The position numbers and the translations under genes were made by a program. This document shows, in pieces, positions 1 to 6,395 of a stretch of DNA of 10,622 nt. Within the stretch, counting starts at the first letter, position 1, and every line of letters begins with the position of its first letter. The stretch spans positions 1 to 10,622 of the forward strand of contig JAOUQB010000051.1 in assembly GCA_029879555.1 (NCBI GenBank), written 5' to 3'. This stretch comes from Nitrospirota bacterium (GTDB lineage Bacteria; Nitrospirota; Nitrospiria; Nitrospirales; UBA8639). The notes beneath the pieces were generated by a model, which was given only the letters and a program-made list of their open reading frames with translations, made no database searches and was not told the DNA's origin.

Positions 1-188
1 AATCCCTCCTGTGTTTTTAGAAGCGCAATCTGTTCCTAGCCTGAATTAATTCTTTGCCAGCTTTGGTACACAATCTGTCGAAATTCTGGCGACTGCTTGC
101 ACGCAAGTCATTTCGCTGCATGATGTGTTTACCGCCGGAGTGGTAAGTCGCGGCCCGCAGAAATCCCCTGCCCTTCTGTGGGGGCACT

Positions 189-207
189 CAGTCGACTGGA
201 AACCAGT
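189..207. repeat. Small palindrome and hairpin just past the end of the response regulator gene
   Basis: CAGTCGACTG (189-198) is a perfect 10-base palindrome. It overlaps the hairpin ACTGG-AAA-CCAGT (195-207). Both lie within 25 bases after the stop codon of the minus-strand regulator gene. No T-run follows on the minus strand, so this is not a textbook intrinsic terminator. It could be an mRNA 3'-end structure or chance. The rest of 1-211 holds no gene I can support. Confidence 0.25.
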
Positions 208-211
208 ATCT

Positions 212-1435
212 CTATACCGGGATGGTCGAAAGAACAGGCAAGGCAAGTCTTTCTGACGCAGAAGCGGCTGAGCCACATGCGAGATCGCTTGCGCGTAAGA
301 TTTTGCCTTTACATAGCATCATGGCGCGTTCAATGACATTTTGTAGCTCGCGCACATTCCCAGGGAAGGGATATTGCTTCAGGCTGGCAATGGCGTCCGC
401 ATCAATTTCAATCCCTTCCTTGCCAAATTTCACCCCAAATTTCACCATGAATTGTTTTGTGAGAGGGAGGATATCTTCCAGTCGGTTGCGAAGAGGAGGA
501 ACGATAACGGTTGACGCAGTAAGGTGAAGGAAAAGGTCCTCCCGGAATCTTCCTTGGGAGACCTCTTCCTGAAGATTGTGGTTGGTGGCAACAATGATAC
601 GGACATTCATGGCTCTGTCTTCCGTTCCGCCGATGCGGCGGAAGGATCGATCCTGAAGCACATGTAGCAGGTGACTCTGTGTGGCCGAATCTAGGTTCCC
701 GATTTCGTCCAGAAAGACCGTGCCTGTTTCTGCTCGCTCGAGGAATCCACGTTTGTGCTCGTCTATCCCATCAAGCGCCCCTCGTTCGTAACCAAACATC
801 TCCCGTGTAAACTGTTCTGGTGAAAGGGCGGTGCAATTGATGCCGACGAATGAGCCCTTGCTGCCAACACTATTGTGGTGAATGACTTTGGCCAGATATT
901 CTTTGCCTGTCCCCATTTCGCCTGTCAAGAGCATTGGCATCGTGGGTTCCTGCGCAACCTGACGTAGACGGTTGAGGAGATCAGTCATCGCAGCGCTACT
1001 GGCTACAAGTCCGGACCAGGCATAGGGTGCAGCATCATGCGCAGCTTCATCTGCAACTCGGCGTCGAAGTGCGAGATACTCGATGGCTCGATCGACGACG
1101 GGGTCTACGCTCTGTAAGTCGACCGTCTTAATGAGAAAGTCATAGGCATCGAGTTTCATGGCTTCGACCGCATCTTCAACCGTGCCATATGCCGTGAGAA
1201 TAATGACCACTGCATCAGGAGCCTTCGTCCGCAGGTGTTTCAGAACATCGATTCCCGACATGCCAGGCATTCTGAGGTCAAGCAAAATGAGATCGGGTTG
1301 CTCCTGCTCTAAGGCAGTCAACAATTCTTGACCCGATTGAAATCCGCGAACTCGATGCTGGCGCTTGGAAAGGCGTTTGACAATGGCATTGCGAATTGCA
1401 GATTCATCATCTGTCACGAATATACTAGCTTGCAT
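212..1435 (-). CDS. Response regulator with AAA+ domain (NtrC architecture), no HTH, degenerate sigma-54 loop
   Basis: This is a 407-residue two-component regulator. A receiver domain (about 1-120) shows acidic pair D9/D10, phosphoacceptor D53 in LLDLRMPG, T81 and K103; the usual Pro after that Lys is Thr. A sigma-54-type AAA+ domain (about 143-375) has Walker A GEMGTGKE (172-179), Walker B VFLDEI (240-245), first arginine finger R298 and sensor II PGNVREL (358-364). Three family hallmarks are missing. The GAFTGA loop that contacts sigma-54 reads GALDGI (219-224). The second arginine finger (R168 in PspF) is H304. The chain stops about 30 residues after the AAA+ lid, without a Fis-type helix-turn-helix. 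A good ribosome site, AAGGAGTT (1442-1449), lies 6 bases before the ATG. The gene follows sulP by 87 bases on the same strand, so cotranscription is likely. I infer it does not activate sigma-54 promoters in the classical way; its output is unknown. No partner histidine kinase is in the window. Confidence 0.93.
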   Translation of the reverse strand: MQASIFVTDDESAIRNAIVKRLSKRQHRVRGFQSGQELLTALEQEQPDLILLDLRMPGMSGIDVLKHLRTKAPDAVVIILTAYGTVEDAVEAMKLDAYDFLIKTVDLQSVDPVVDRAIEYLALRRRVADEAAHDAAPYAWSGLVASSAAMTDLLNRLRQVAQEPTMPMLLTGEMGTGKEYLAKVIHHNSVGSKGSFVGINCTALSPEQFTREMFGYERGALDGIDEHKRGFLERAETGTVFLDEIGNLDSATQSHLLHVLQDRSFRRIGGTEDRAMNVRIIVATNHNLQEEVSQGRFREDLFLHLTASTVIVPPLRNRLEDILPLTKQFMVKFGVKFGKEGIEIDADAIASLKQYPFPGNVRELQNVIERAMMLCKGKILRASDLACGSAASASERLALPVLSTIPV

Positions 1436-1522
1436 GAGCTGAACTCCTTTTCATGTCACTTTTCTGTACAGGTGGTTACCGAGGAATTCTATTATTGCCG
1501 GCGTCTTTTTGTATTTTTTGTC

Positions 1523-3295
1523 TCATTCTATGATTTGTAATGGGCGTTTCATCAAATGAAATGCCAGGACATGCTTTGACAGGGCTTGAAAGTCCTCCAT
1601 GCCAACGAGAGCGCAGGTATGCCCGGCTTGGATACATTGGTCCCGGAAATGATGTAAGTATTCCATCGAGGTATGATCGATAATGCGGCCGAGGACAATG
1701 ATCATGAAGTTGGAGTCAGGGTTTGGGGGAGTCGCGAGTTTGCTCAGTGTCTTGTCGAGTTTGACGAGATTCATACAGGTAACCGAAGACAGGTAAATTT
1801 TATACGTGTCTTTTGTGGTTCCAGCTGTCCCCGGAATCATATTGTTGGCAGCCAGCTTCACGCTGTAACGTTCCCGTGACCCGCGGCCGTCTCCTATCCG
1901 GATGACGGGATTGGTGAATAATTCTTCGAATGCCTCGTACAGTATCGTTGAGAAGGGTTTCTTGATGATCTGGCCCGTTCGGACTTCGTTGAGAACATCT
2001 TGGACTGAAAGAAAGCTGAGAACGATGATCTTGGTCAGGATGCCGATGCCCACCCCGAGCAACAAATCCGATGTGGACAAGGTGACGATGATCGTGACAA
2101 GACAAATCAACAATTGTTCCCTGCCTATTTCGAGAATTTTTCGGAAAATGAGCGGTTCACACAGACGCCACCCCACATAGATGAGCATGGCAGCGAGCAC
2201 GGCTAGTGGAATTCGGTTAATCAGCCCGGTGCCCCACCATAAGAAAATCGCCAGGAAGATGGCATAGTAAAAATTTGCCCAGAGGGTGCGTCCTCCGGCT
2301 TGAATGTTGGTTGAGCTTTTTACGCCGCCTGGGATAATCGTCAGGCCGCCAGCTAAGCTGGAGAGCATATTGGAGACGCCCATGGCCCGCAATGTGACGT
2401 TGGGATCAGATTTTCTATGGAAGGGGTCGATTTTATCGATAGCCGCAATCGTAGCAAGGGATTCGGTCCCATCAATGAGGGTCAGGGTGACAACGACGAG
2501 GAAAAGACCGACCCATAAATCCTGCTGTTGCCAGGCCTCCCAAAACGCCGGTAGACGAATTCCCTGTTCCAAAATATCATACGGCACCTTGATTAAGTAT
2601 TCATTTGGAATTTGAAGCAGCCCCCCGGCTAGGATGCCTAATCCAACGACCAGCAGTGGGGCTGGAATAATGTTGGCCCACCGTTCTTTCCTCTTGGAGA
2701 GAAAGAAGAGGAGGGTTAAGGAGAGGGCACCAATGAGAAAAATTTCCGGATTCATGGCTTGAATATTTTGGGGAATGTTGAGGACGGCACCCGGAATAGA
2801 TTTAACAGGAGGGGCGAGACTGCCCATCAAAGACGGGATTTGTTTTACGATGATCATGATCCCAATGGCCATAAGCATGCCTTCGACCACCGAGATAGGA
2901 AAATACATGGCAAATTTCCCGGCACGCATGAGGCTCAAGATAACTTGTACGAAGCCCGTTAGACAGATTGCCACCAGCAAAAGCGGGTACCCCACAGCCA
3001 AATCTCCATGGCCAAGCGTGAGAGCTCCGGCTAACAAGGCCGGAGCGAGACCAGCTGCTGGGCCGCTGATGGTGACATAGGCTCCACCAAGGAAGGGGAA
3101 AACCAGTCCTGCAATGATGGCTGAGATGAGACCCGCAACAGGAGGAGCTCCGGAGGCAATGGCAATACCCAGTGAGAGCGGAAGGCCTACGAGCGAGACC
3201 TGCAATCCTGCCATGAGGTCGTATCGCCAATGCTTGAGTCCCTGCACCCCGTTTTTAGGTTTTATTGTGGTTGTGACTGTATCTTGAATCGTCAT
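1523..3295 (-). CDS. SulP family inorganic anion transporter with C-terminal STAS domain
   Basis: This 590-residue inner-membrane protein belongs to the SulP/SLC26 family, whose members move sulfate, bicarbonate or related anions, usually with Na+ or H+. The N-terminal transmembrane domain (about 25-430) begins with the family signature around YDLMAGLQVSLVGLPLSLG. It carries the ISGPAAGLAP segment (76-85), the GTESL segment (276-280) and the TIIPGGVKSSTNIQAGGRT segment (319-337). A short cytoplasmic STAS domain (about 496-578) contains LGRIIDHTSMEYL, which resembles the conserved Asp/Thr-Ser phosphate-site loop of STAS domains. Length is normal for the family. The start ATG has AAGGA a few bases upstream. 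The gene is first in a probable two-gene unit with the response regulator. Substrate cannot be assigned from sequence by eye: sulfate and bicarbonate are both possible. Regulation may involve the leader hairpin and upstream inverted repeat listed separately. Confidence 0.93.
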   Translation of the reverse strand: MTIQDTVTTTIKPKNGVQGLKHWRYDLMAGLQVSLVGLPLSLGIAIASGAPPVAGLISAIIAGLVFPFLGGAYVTISGPAAGLAPALLAGALTLGHGDLAVGYPLLLVAICLTGFVQVILSLMRAGKFAMYFPISVVEGMLMAIGIMIIVKQIPSLMGSLAPPVKSIPGAVLNIPQNIQAMNPEIFLIGALSLTLLFFLSKRKERWANIIPAPLLVVGLGILAGGLLQIPNEYLIKVPYDILEQGIRLPAFWEAWQQQDLWVGLFLVVVTLTLIDGTESLATIAAIDKIDPFHRKSDPNVTLRAMGVSNMLSSLAGGLTIIPGGVKSSTNIQAGGRTLWANFYYAIFLAIFLWWGTGLINRIPLAVLAAMLIYVGWRLCEPLIFRKILEIGREQLLICLVTIIVTLSTSDLLLGVGIGILTKIIVLSFLSVQDVLNEVRTGQIIKKPFSTILYEAFEELFTNPVIRIGDGRGSRERYSVKLAANNMIPGTAGTTKDTYKIYLSSVTCMNLVKLDKTLSKLATPPNPDSNFMIIVLGRIIDHTSMEYLHHFRDQCIQAGHTCALVGMEDFQALSKHVLAFHLMKRPLQIIE

Positions 3296-3369
3296 TGTGG
3301 TCCTTGGTTAATTGAAGTGGGATCGAATTGATCGAAGCCTTTGCATTAAAAGTTCATGTCGCAGGAGTG

Positions 3370-3395
3370 CAGTGGAACCGTGGGTTCATCCACTG
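3370..3395 (-). promoter_or_regulatory. Hairpin upstream of sulP, possible leader structure
   Basis: CAGTGG and AACC (3370-3379) pair with GGTT and CCACTG (3383-3395) around a GTG loop, giving ten pairs with one 3-base bulge (CAT). It lies about 75-100 bases before the sulP ATG, so it is in the 5' leader if the promoter is further upstream. No T-run follows it on the minus strand, so it is not an attenuator terminator by itself. It could be an mRNA stability element or an operator-like inverted repeat. Confidence 0.4.
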
Positions 3396-3463
3396 TGTAC
3401 TTCTGGTTGTTAATGTTGAAGGCTTGTAGGAAAAGTTTTGAATCGACACCTGTTTCCTATTTG

Positions 3464-3479
3464 ACATTTCAAGAAATGT
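3464..3479. promoter_or_regulatory. Perfect inverted repeat, possible operator upstream of sulP
   Basis: ACATTTC-AA-GAAATGT is a perfect 7+7 dyad with a 2-base centre, about 170 bases upstream of sulP. A consensus -35 hexamer TTGACA (3461-3466) overlaps its left arm on the plus strand, but no good -10 sits at the right distance. The symmetry and size suit a dimeric DNA-binding regulator. Which gene it serves is unknown. Confidence 0.35.
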
Positions 3480-3611
3480 AGAGAAGGCAATTAATGAGCC
3501 AGCATGTGGTTGCCTTTCGGTGAGCAGTGGTATCTGAGAATCTGTTGAATAACCAATATGTTGTATGGCCCTGGCTGGGTAGCCTTAAGTGGACGGTCCG
3601 CCAAGAAAGAG

Positions 3612-3663
3612 AAATTCTGTGCGAGAACGCTCTTAGCGATTTATTGCAATTCGCACAGGATTT
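3612..3663. repeat. Long imperfect hairpin with nested stem, possible structured RNA
   Basis: Arms 3612-3624 (AAATTCTGTGCGA) and 3651-3663 (TCGCACAGGATTT) form 13 pairs with a single G-U when read as plus-strand RNA. Inside the 26-base loop a second small hairpin, CGCT-CTT-AGCG (3628-3638), is present. Downstream, AAACCATT (3702-3709) pairs with AATGGTTT (3726-3733), or alternatively CCATTT (3705-3710) with AAATGG (3718-3723). The series then runs into the terminator at 3762-3797. This arrangement resembles a small RNA transcribed rightwards, but no strong promoter is visible. It could equally be a remnant repeat element. Confidence 0.3.
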
Positions 3664-3761
3664 ATTCGGGAGAAGCAAGAGAGGGTGAAATCAATCCGGA
3701 AAAACCATTTTCAGATGAAATGGCGAATGGTTTCCATGTTATGGGAGGGGCCATGCTTTTT

Positions 3762-3797
3762 AAAAAAAAAGGACTTGGTTGAGCCAAGTCCTTTTTT
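3762..3797 (-). terminator. Strong rho-independent terminator for htpX, symmetric in both directions
   Basis: Stem GGACTTGG (3771-3778) and CCAAGTCC (3784-3791) with a 5-base loop are flanked by nine A's on the left and six T's on the right. Read on the minus strand, the hairpin is followed by nine T's and lies 23 bases past the htpX stop, so it is clearly the htpX terminator. The A/T flanks extend the stem and let it also stop plus-strand transcripts from the structured intergenic region. Confidence 0.92.
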
Positions 3798-3819
3798 AGC
3801 CTGTTATGGAGGAGGAGGG

Positions 3820-4704
3820 TTAGAGTTGGCGCAAGGCGGCAACGCGATCTTCGATAGGTGGATGCGTCGAAAAGAGCTGCATGAAGCTTCGGGATTGCCC
3901 GGAAATCTTCATGGTGGCCAAGGCATCTTGTGAACCGTATTCAAATTGCGTTCGTTGTACCCACCGGTCAATGCCCTCTAGGGCAGAAATCATATGCTCT
4001 TTCCCAACCGTATTTGCCGCAAAGCGATCAGCGGAAAATTCCCGGCGACGTGACCACCAACTAATGGGAATCATGGCAAGGAAGGAAAGCACGATTTGCA
4101 GGAAAATATAGGATACAAAGCCTAATGCCGCATTGCGTTCTGCCATATGTCGAGATACCCACCGACTAATAAAATACACAAAGGTATTCATCAATCCAGC
4201 CAGAACTGTGGTGGTAAACATGTCTCCGTTGTAGACATGGCCCATTTCATGAGCGAGCACCGCTCTGACTTCGCCTTCATTTAGGGTATTCATGAGGCCA
4301 GTTGAGACGGCCACCATCGAATTATTCTTTGAGGGGCCGGTGGCAAACGCGTTAGGGTCTGGAGAGTCATAAATCCAGACTTCCGGCATGGTGATGTTTA
4401 ATTTTTCCGAAATCTTTTGAACGGTTTCATAAATCATTACCTCGGCCCGTGTCCGAGGTTCGGTGATCTGAGTACAGTCAATAAAAGCTCTGGCCATTTG
4501 CTTGGAGAAAGCCAAGCTCAGAAACGCCCCACCAAATCCCAAGACAAAAGCCCACAACAAATCCTGCTGCGCAATGGCACCGCGAAGATCAATGCCGAAT
4601 GCGGGCAGCACGAATTCGGATAACACCGTAAAAGAAATCGAAAGGGTAATAAAGATTAGGATATTGGCAAGGAGCAACAACCCAATCCCTTTAAGCTTTT
4701 TCAT
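3820..4704 (-). CDS. htpX: Protease HtpX, membrane zinc metalloprotease
   Basis: This is a 294-residue M48-family membrane protease that in E. coli takes part in quality control of damaged membrane proteins together with FtsH. Two N-terminal hydrophobic helices (about 8-34 and 46-66) precede the catalytic domain. The zinc site is HEMGH (152-156), with E222 in the REFSAD segment as the expected third ligand. Two more hydrophobic segments (about 162-182 and 193-216) lie between them. The family C-terminal motif FSTHPPIEDRVAAL (278-291) is present. Length and residues are normal, so it should be active. AAGGGAGA lies about 8 bases before the ATG and fixes the start. The gene has its own terminator and a candidate promoter (4828-4855), so it is probably monocistronic. 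In E. coli htpX answers to envelope stress; no such regulator site is recognisable here. Confidence 0.97.
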   Translation of the reverse strand: MKKLKGIGLLLLANILIFITLSISFTVLSEFVLPAFGIDLRGAIAQQDLLWAFVLGFGGAFLSLAFSKQMARAFIDCTQITEPRTRAEVMIYETVQKISEKLNITMPEVWIYDSPDPNAFATGPSKNNSMVAVSTGLMNTLNEGEVRAVLAHEMGHVYNGDMFTTTVLAGLMNTFVYFISRWVSRHMAERNAALGFVSYIFLQIVLSFLAMIPISWWSRRREFSADRFAANTVGKEHMISALEGIDRWVQRTQFEYGSQDALATMKISGQSRSFMQLFSTHPPIEDRVAALRQL

Positions 4705-4748
4705 CGTGAATCTCCCTTATATGGTTGCACCAGTTGGTGAATGAAGCA

Positions 4749-4768
4749 ATTCATGAAAATACATGAAT
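4749..4768. repeat. Inverted repeat in the htpX leader
   Basis: ATTCATG-AAAATA-CATGAAT is a perfect 7+7 inverted repeat 45-64 bases before the htpX ATG. With the candidate promoter further upstream it would be in the htpX 5' untranslated region. A second hairpin, TCTGC-CAC-GCAGA (4785-4797), is close by. Either could be an operator or an mRNA structure; nothing shows which. Confidence 0.3.
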
Positions 4769-4827
4769 GAAAATGATCCTTGGATCTGCCACGCAGACAT
4801 CTGGCATGCGATGTTTTCACAGTTAGA

Positions 4828-4855
4828 AAGATAACACCTCGGAGTTGGGAGTCAA
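4828..4855 (-). promoter_or_regulatory. Candidate sigma-70-type promoter for htpX
   Basis: On the minus strand, TTGACT (4855-4850, five of six consensus bases) and TATCTT (4833-4828) are separated by 16 bases. The -10 is preceded by TG at the extended -10 position. Transcription would start near 4821 and give an untranslated leader of about 115 bases containing the hairpins at 4785-4797 and 4749-4768. Confidence 0.5.
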
Positions 4856-4868
4856 GAGGAGAAGGCAG

Positions 4869-4897
4869 ATGACCATTCCCAAAAATAACGTTATCAT
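4869..4897 (+). promoter_or_regulatory. Candidate promoter placing the cupredoxin mRNA start at its ATG
   Basis: ATGACC (4869-4874, four of six) and TATCAT (4892-4897, five of six) are spaced by exactly 17 bases. A start point about 7 bases after the -10 would fall on the ATG at 4904. The 10-base palindrome ATAACGTTAT (4885-4894) overlaps the -10. The gene has no usable Shine-Dalgarno sequence (AGGG lies only 2 bases before the ATG), which fits a leaderless or nearly leaderless transcript. Confidence 0.35.
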
Positions 4898-4903
4898 AGG
4901 GAT

Positions 4904-5350
4904 ATGAAAAGCATCAAAAATACCATCTTCGTGCGTCTCGATTATTATACACGATTGGTGGTGTTTCTTGCTTGGGTTATGATCTTCTGGCCGGGGCTGC
5001 CTGTCGCTACCGCAGAGGAAGCGATTCCTCAAATGTCAGGAGCCAATCCGCCAGAAATGGTTATTGATATGGAAAGTTATGTATTCAGTCCTGCGGAGTT
5101 GACGATTGAAAAAGGTCAACCAATGGCCTTGATTTTACGCAACCAGTCCTTCCTCGTTCCGCATAATTTTTTATTAGAGAATCCCCAAGGGGTGCGTATT
5201 TTGGAAGCTGATATTTCAAGTGGGGAGACTCAACGGCATGTTTTGACCCTGTCTGAACCGGGAATTTACCCTTTTTATTGTGACAAGCAATTGCTCTTTT
5301 TCCCTAGCCATCGTGAGGAGGGGATGGAGGGTCGTCTCATCGTTCCCTAA
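4904..5350 (+). CDS. Secreted cupredoxin-domain protein
   Basis: This 148-residue protein has a basic N-terminus (K2, K5, R11, R17) and a hydrophobic stretch (18-33). A likely signal-peptidase site follows A35-T-A37, so the mature domain of about 110 residues should be periplasmic. The remainder looks like a single cupredoxin beta-sandwich: the MESYVFSPAELTIEKGQP opening strand pair (56-73), the VPHNF motif with ligand H87, and a C-terminal ligand loop with C126, H136 and M141. These four residues are the type I (blue) copper set. The Cys-to-His spacing is 9 intervening residues, much longer than in plastocyanin or azurin, so the site geometry may differ. Its role is probably electron transfer or copper handling; no partner is proved. 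The stop codon is 3 bases before the next ATG, so it is coupled to the squalene synthase family gene. The ribosome site is weak; see the candidate promoter at 4869-4897. Confidence 0.85.
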   Translation: MKSIKNTIFVRLDYYTRLVVFLAWVMIFWPGLPVATAEEAIPQMSGANPPEMVIDMESYVFSPAELTIEKGQPMALILRNQSFLVPHNFLLENPQGVRILEADISSGETQRHVLTLSEPGIYPFYCDKQLLFFPSHREEGMEGRLIVP

Positions 5351-5353
5351 CCC

Positions 5354-6394
5354 ATGACCTTATCTTCCTCTGATCGGGTGCTGTTGGGCGATGTGCTCAA
5401 GCGCGTTTCCCGTTCTTTTTATCTGACCCTCGCCATTTTGCCTCAGGCCGTTCGTACTCAAATAGGTTTGGCTTATTTGTTGGCTCGTGCCGCCGACACC
5501 ATTGCTGACACGGGTGAATTGGATGATCCAGTTCGGTTGGAATGCCTGCAGGAATTAAAGCGACAATTAGGCCAGGATGATCCCGAATGGACCCGAATTA
5601 AAAAAATCCAAGAACAGGTGATTGCCAAACAGGCCAATCCTGACGAACGACGATTAATCGAAAAGCTTGAGTCGTGTTTTCGGCTGTACCTGAAGTGTAA
5701 TCCTGTCGATCGTGCACATATTGCCCAAGTGGTTTCTGTCCTCATTGGCGGCATGGAATTTGACTTGCAGCAATTTTCTCAGGCCAGTGGACGTCAAGTT
5801 CGTGCCTTACCCACCGTTCAGGATTTCGAATATTACACGTATTCAGTCGCTGGGTGTGTGGGAGAATTCTGGACAAAGATGATGTGTGCCCATATTCCCG
5901 GAATGAGGCGTTGGGATCAGGCAACGATGATTCCGCTTGGGATTCGTTATGGGAAGGGTCTCCAAATGGTGAACATTCTTCGGGATTTATCACAAGACTT
6001 AAAACAGGGGCGGTGTTATATCCCCGACCTCTTGCTTAAGCAAGTCAATCTTTCCCCCGAGCAACTTCTCGATCCATCGTCGTCTCAAACGTTTCGCCCG
6101 TTGTTTCGACAATTGATTCAAGAAGCGCGCGATCACCTGGACCAGGGTTGGCGATACACCATGGCAATTCCTCGCCTGGAAATTCGTGTACGATTGGCCT
6201 GTATGTGGCCACTGCTCATTGGGATTCGAACCTTACAAGCCTTGTCTGTTTCTGAACAGGTGTTACAGTCCGATCAATCGGTCAAGATCGCACGCCGGGA
6301 CGTGTACGGAATTGTTGCCGCGACGGGGCTGACTGGAGGGTGTGGTGTTGTCGGGACAGCCTATTGGGGATATTGGCGAAAACGAATTGTTTAA
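5354..6394 (+). CDS. Squalene/phytoene synthase family protein, probable squalene synthase
   Basis: This 346-residue enzyme is of the head-to-head prenyl synthase family, which joins two farnesyl or geranylgeranyl diphosphates. Both Mg2+-diphosphate motifs are intact: DTIAD (48-52) in LLARAADTIAD and DLSQD (211-215) in NILRDLSQD. The SRSFYLTLAILP opening (19-30) and the VAGCVGEFW segment (165-173) resemble bacterial one-enzyme squalene synthases more than HpnC/HpnD or plant-type phytoene synthase; this is my judgement by eye. A C-terminal hydrophobic stretch (about 317-339) before a basic tail could anchor it to the membrane, as in eukaryotic squalene synthase. Squalene would feed hopanoid or sterol-like lipids, but no cyclase is in the window. 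The gene starts 3 bases after the cupredoxin stop without a good Shine-Dalgarno, which suggests translational coupling. It ends 1 base from the convergent ferredoxin gene. Phytoene-type product specificity remains possible. Confidence 0.9.
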   Translation: MTLSSSDRVLLGDVLKRVSRSFYLTLAILPQAVRTQIGLAYLLARAADTIADTGELDDPVRLECLQELKRQLGQDDPEWTRIKKIQEQVIAKQANPDERRLIEKLESCFRLYLKCNPVDRAHIAQVVSVLIGGMEFDLQQFSQASGRQVRALPTVQDFEYYTYSVAGCVGEFWTKMMCAHIPGMRRWDQATMIPLGIRYGKGLQMVNILRDLSQDLKQGRCYIPDLLLKQVNLSPEQLLDPSSSQTFRPLFRQLIQEARDHLDQGWRYTMAIPRLEIRVRLACMWPLLIGIRTLQALSVSEQVLQSDQSVKIARRDVYGIVAATGLTGGCGVVGTAYWGYWRKRIV

Positions 6395-6395
6395 C

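Larger units (their letters stand above)
3296..3819. other. Gene-free intergenic region between sulP and htpX, rich in inverted repeats
   Basis: No credible protein gene lies in these roughly 520 bases. The short open frames present lack recognisable domains and good ribosome sites. The region must hold the sulP promoter on the minus strand, since an htpX terminator closes the other end, but I could not find a convincing -35/-10 pair for sulP. It contains at least five inverted repeats: 3370-3395, 3464-3479, 3484-3516 (AAGGCAA/TTGCCTT), 3612-3663 and 3702-3733. It ends in the terminator at 3762-3797. That density is more than expected for a plain spacer and leaves room for a small RNA or a decayed element. 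Confidence 0.6.

Noticed and set aside
46..276. A 76-codon open frame on the minus strand past the end of the response regulator, considered as a frameshifted HTH domain
   Set aside because: Its translation has no Fis-type helix-turn-helix pattern and overlaps the regulator's real end; the regulator seems to end naturally.
3469..3678. A 69-codon minus-strand open frame upstream of sulP
   Set aside because: No ribosome site, no domain, and it crosses the inverted repeats.
3558..3782. A 74-codon plus-strand open frame before the htpX terminator
   Set aside because: It runs through the hairpins and the A-run of the terminator, and has no recognisable domain or ribosome site.
4801..4820. TGGCATGCGATGTTTTC near htpX as a sigma-54 (-24/-12) promoter
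   Set aside because: The spacing and -12 element do not match the TGGCAC-N5-TTGCA consensus.
5473..5993. Minus-strand open frames within the squalene synthase gene
   Set aside because: They are antisense shadows; the plus-strand frame carries both catalytic motifs.
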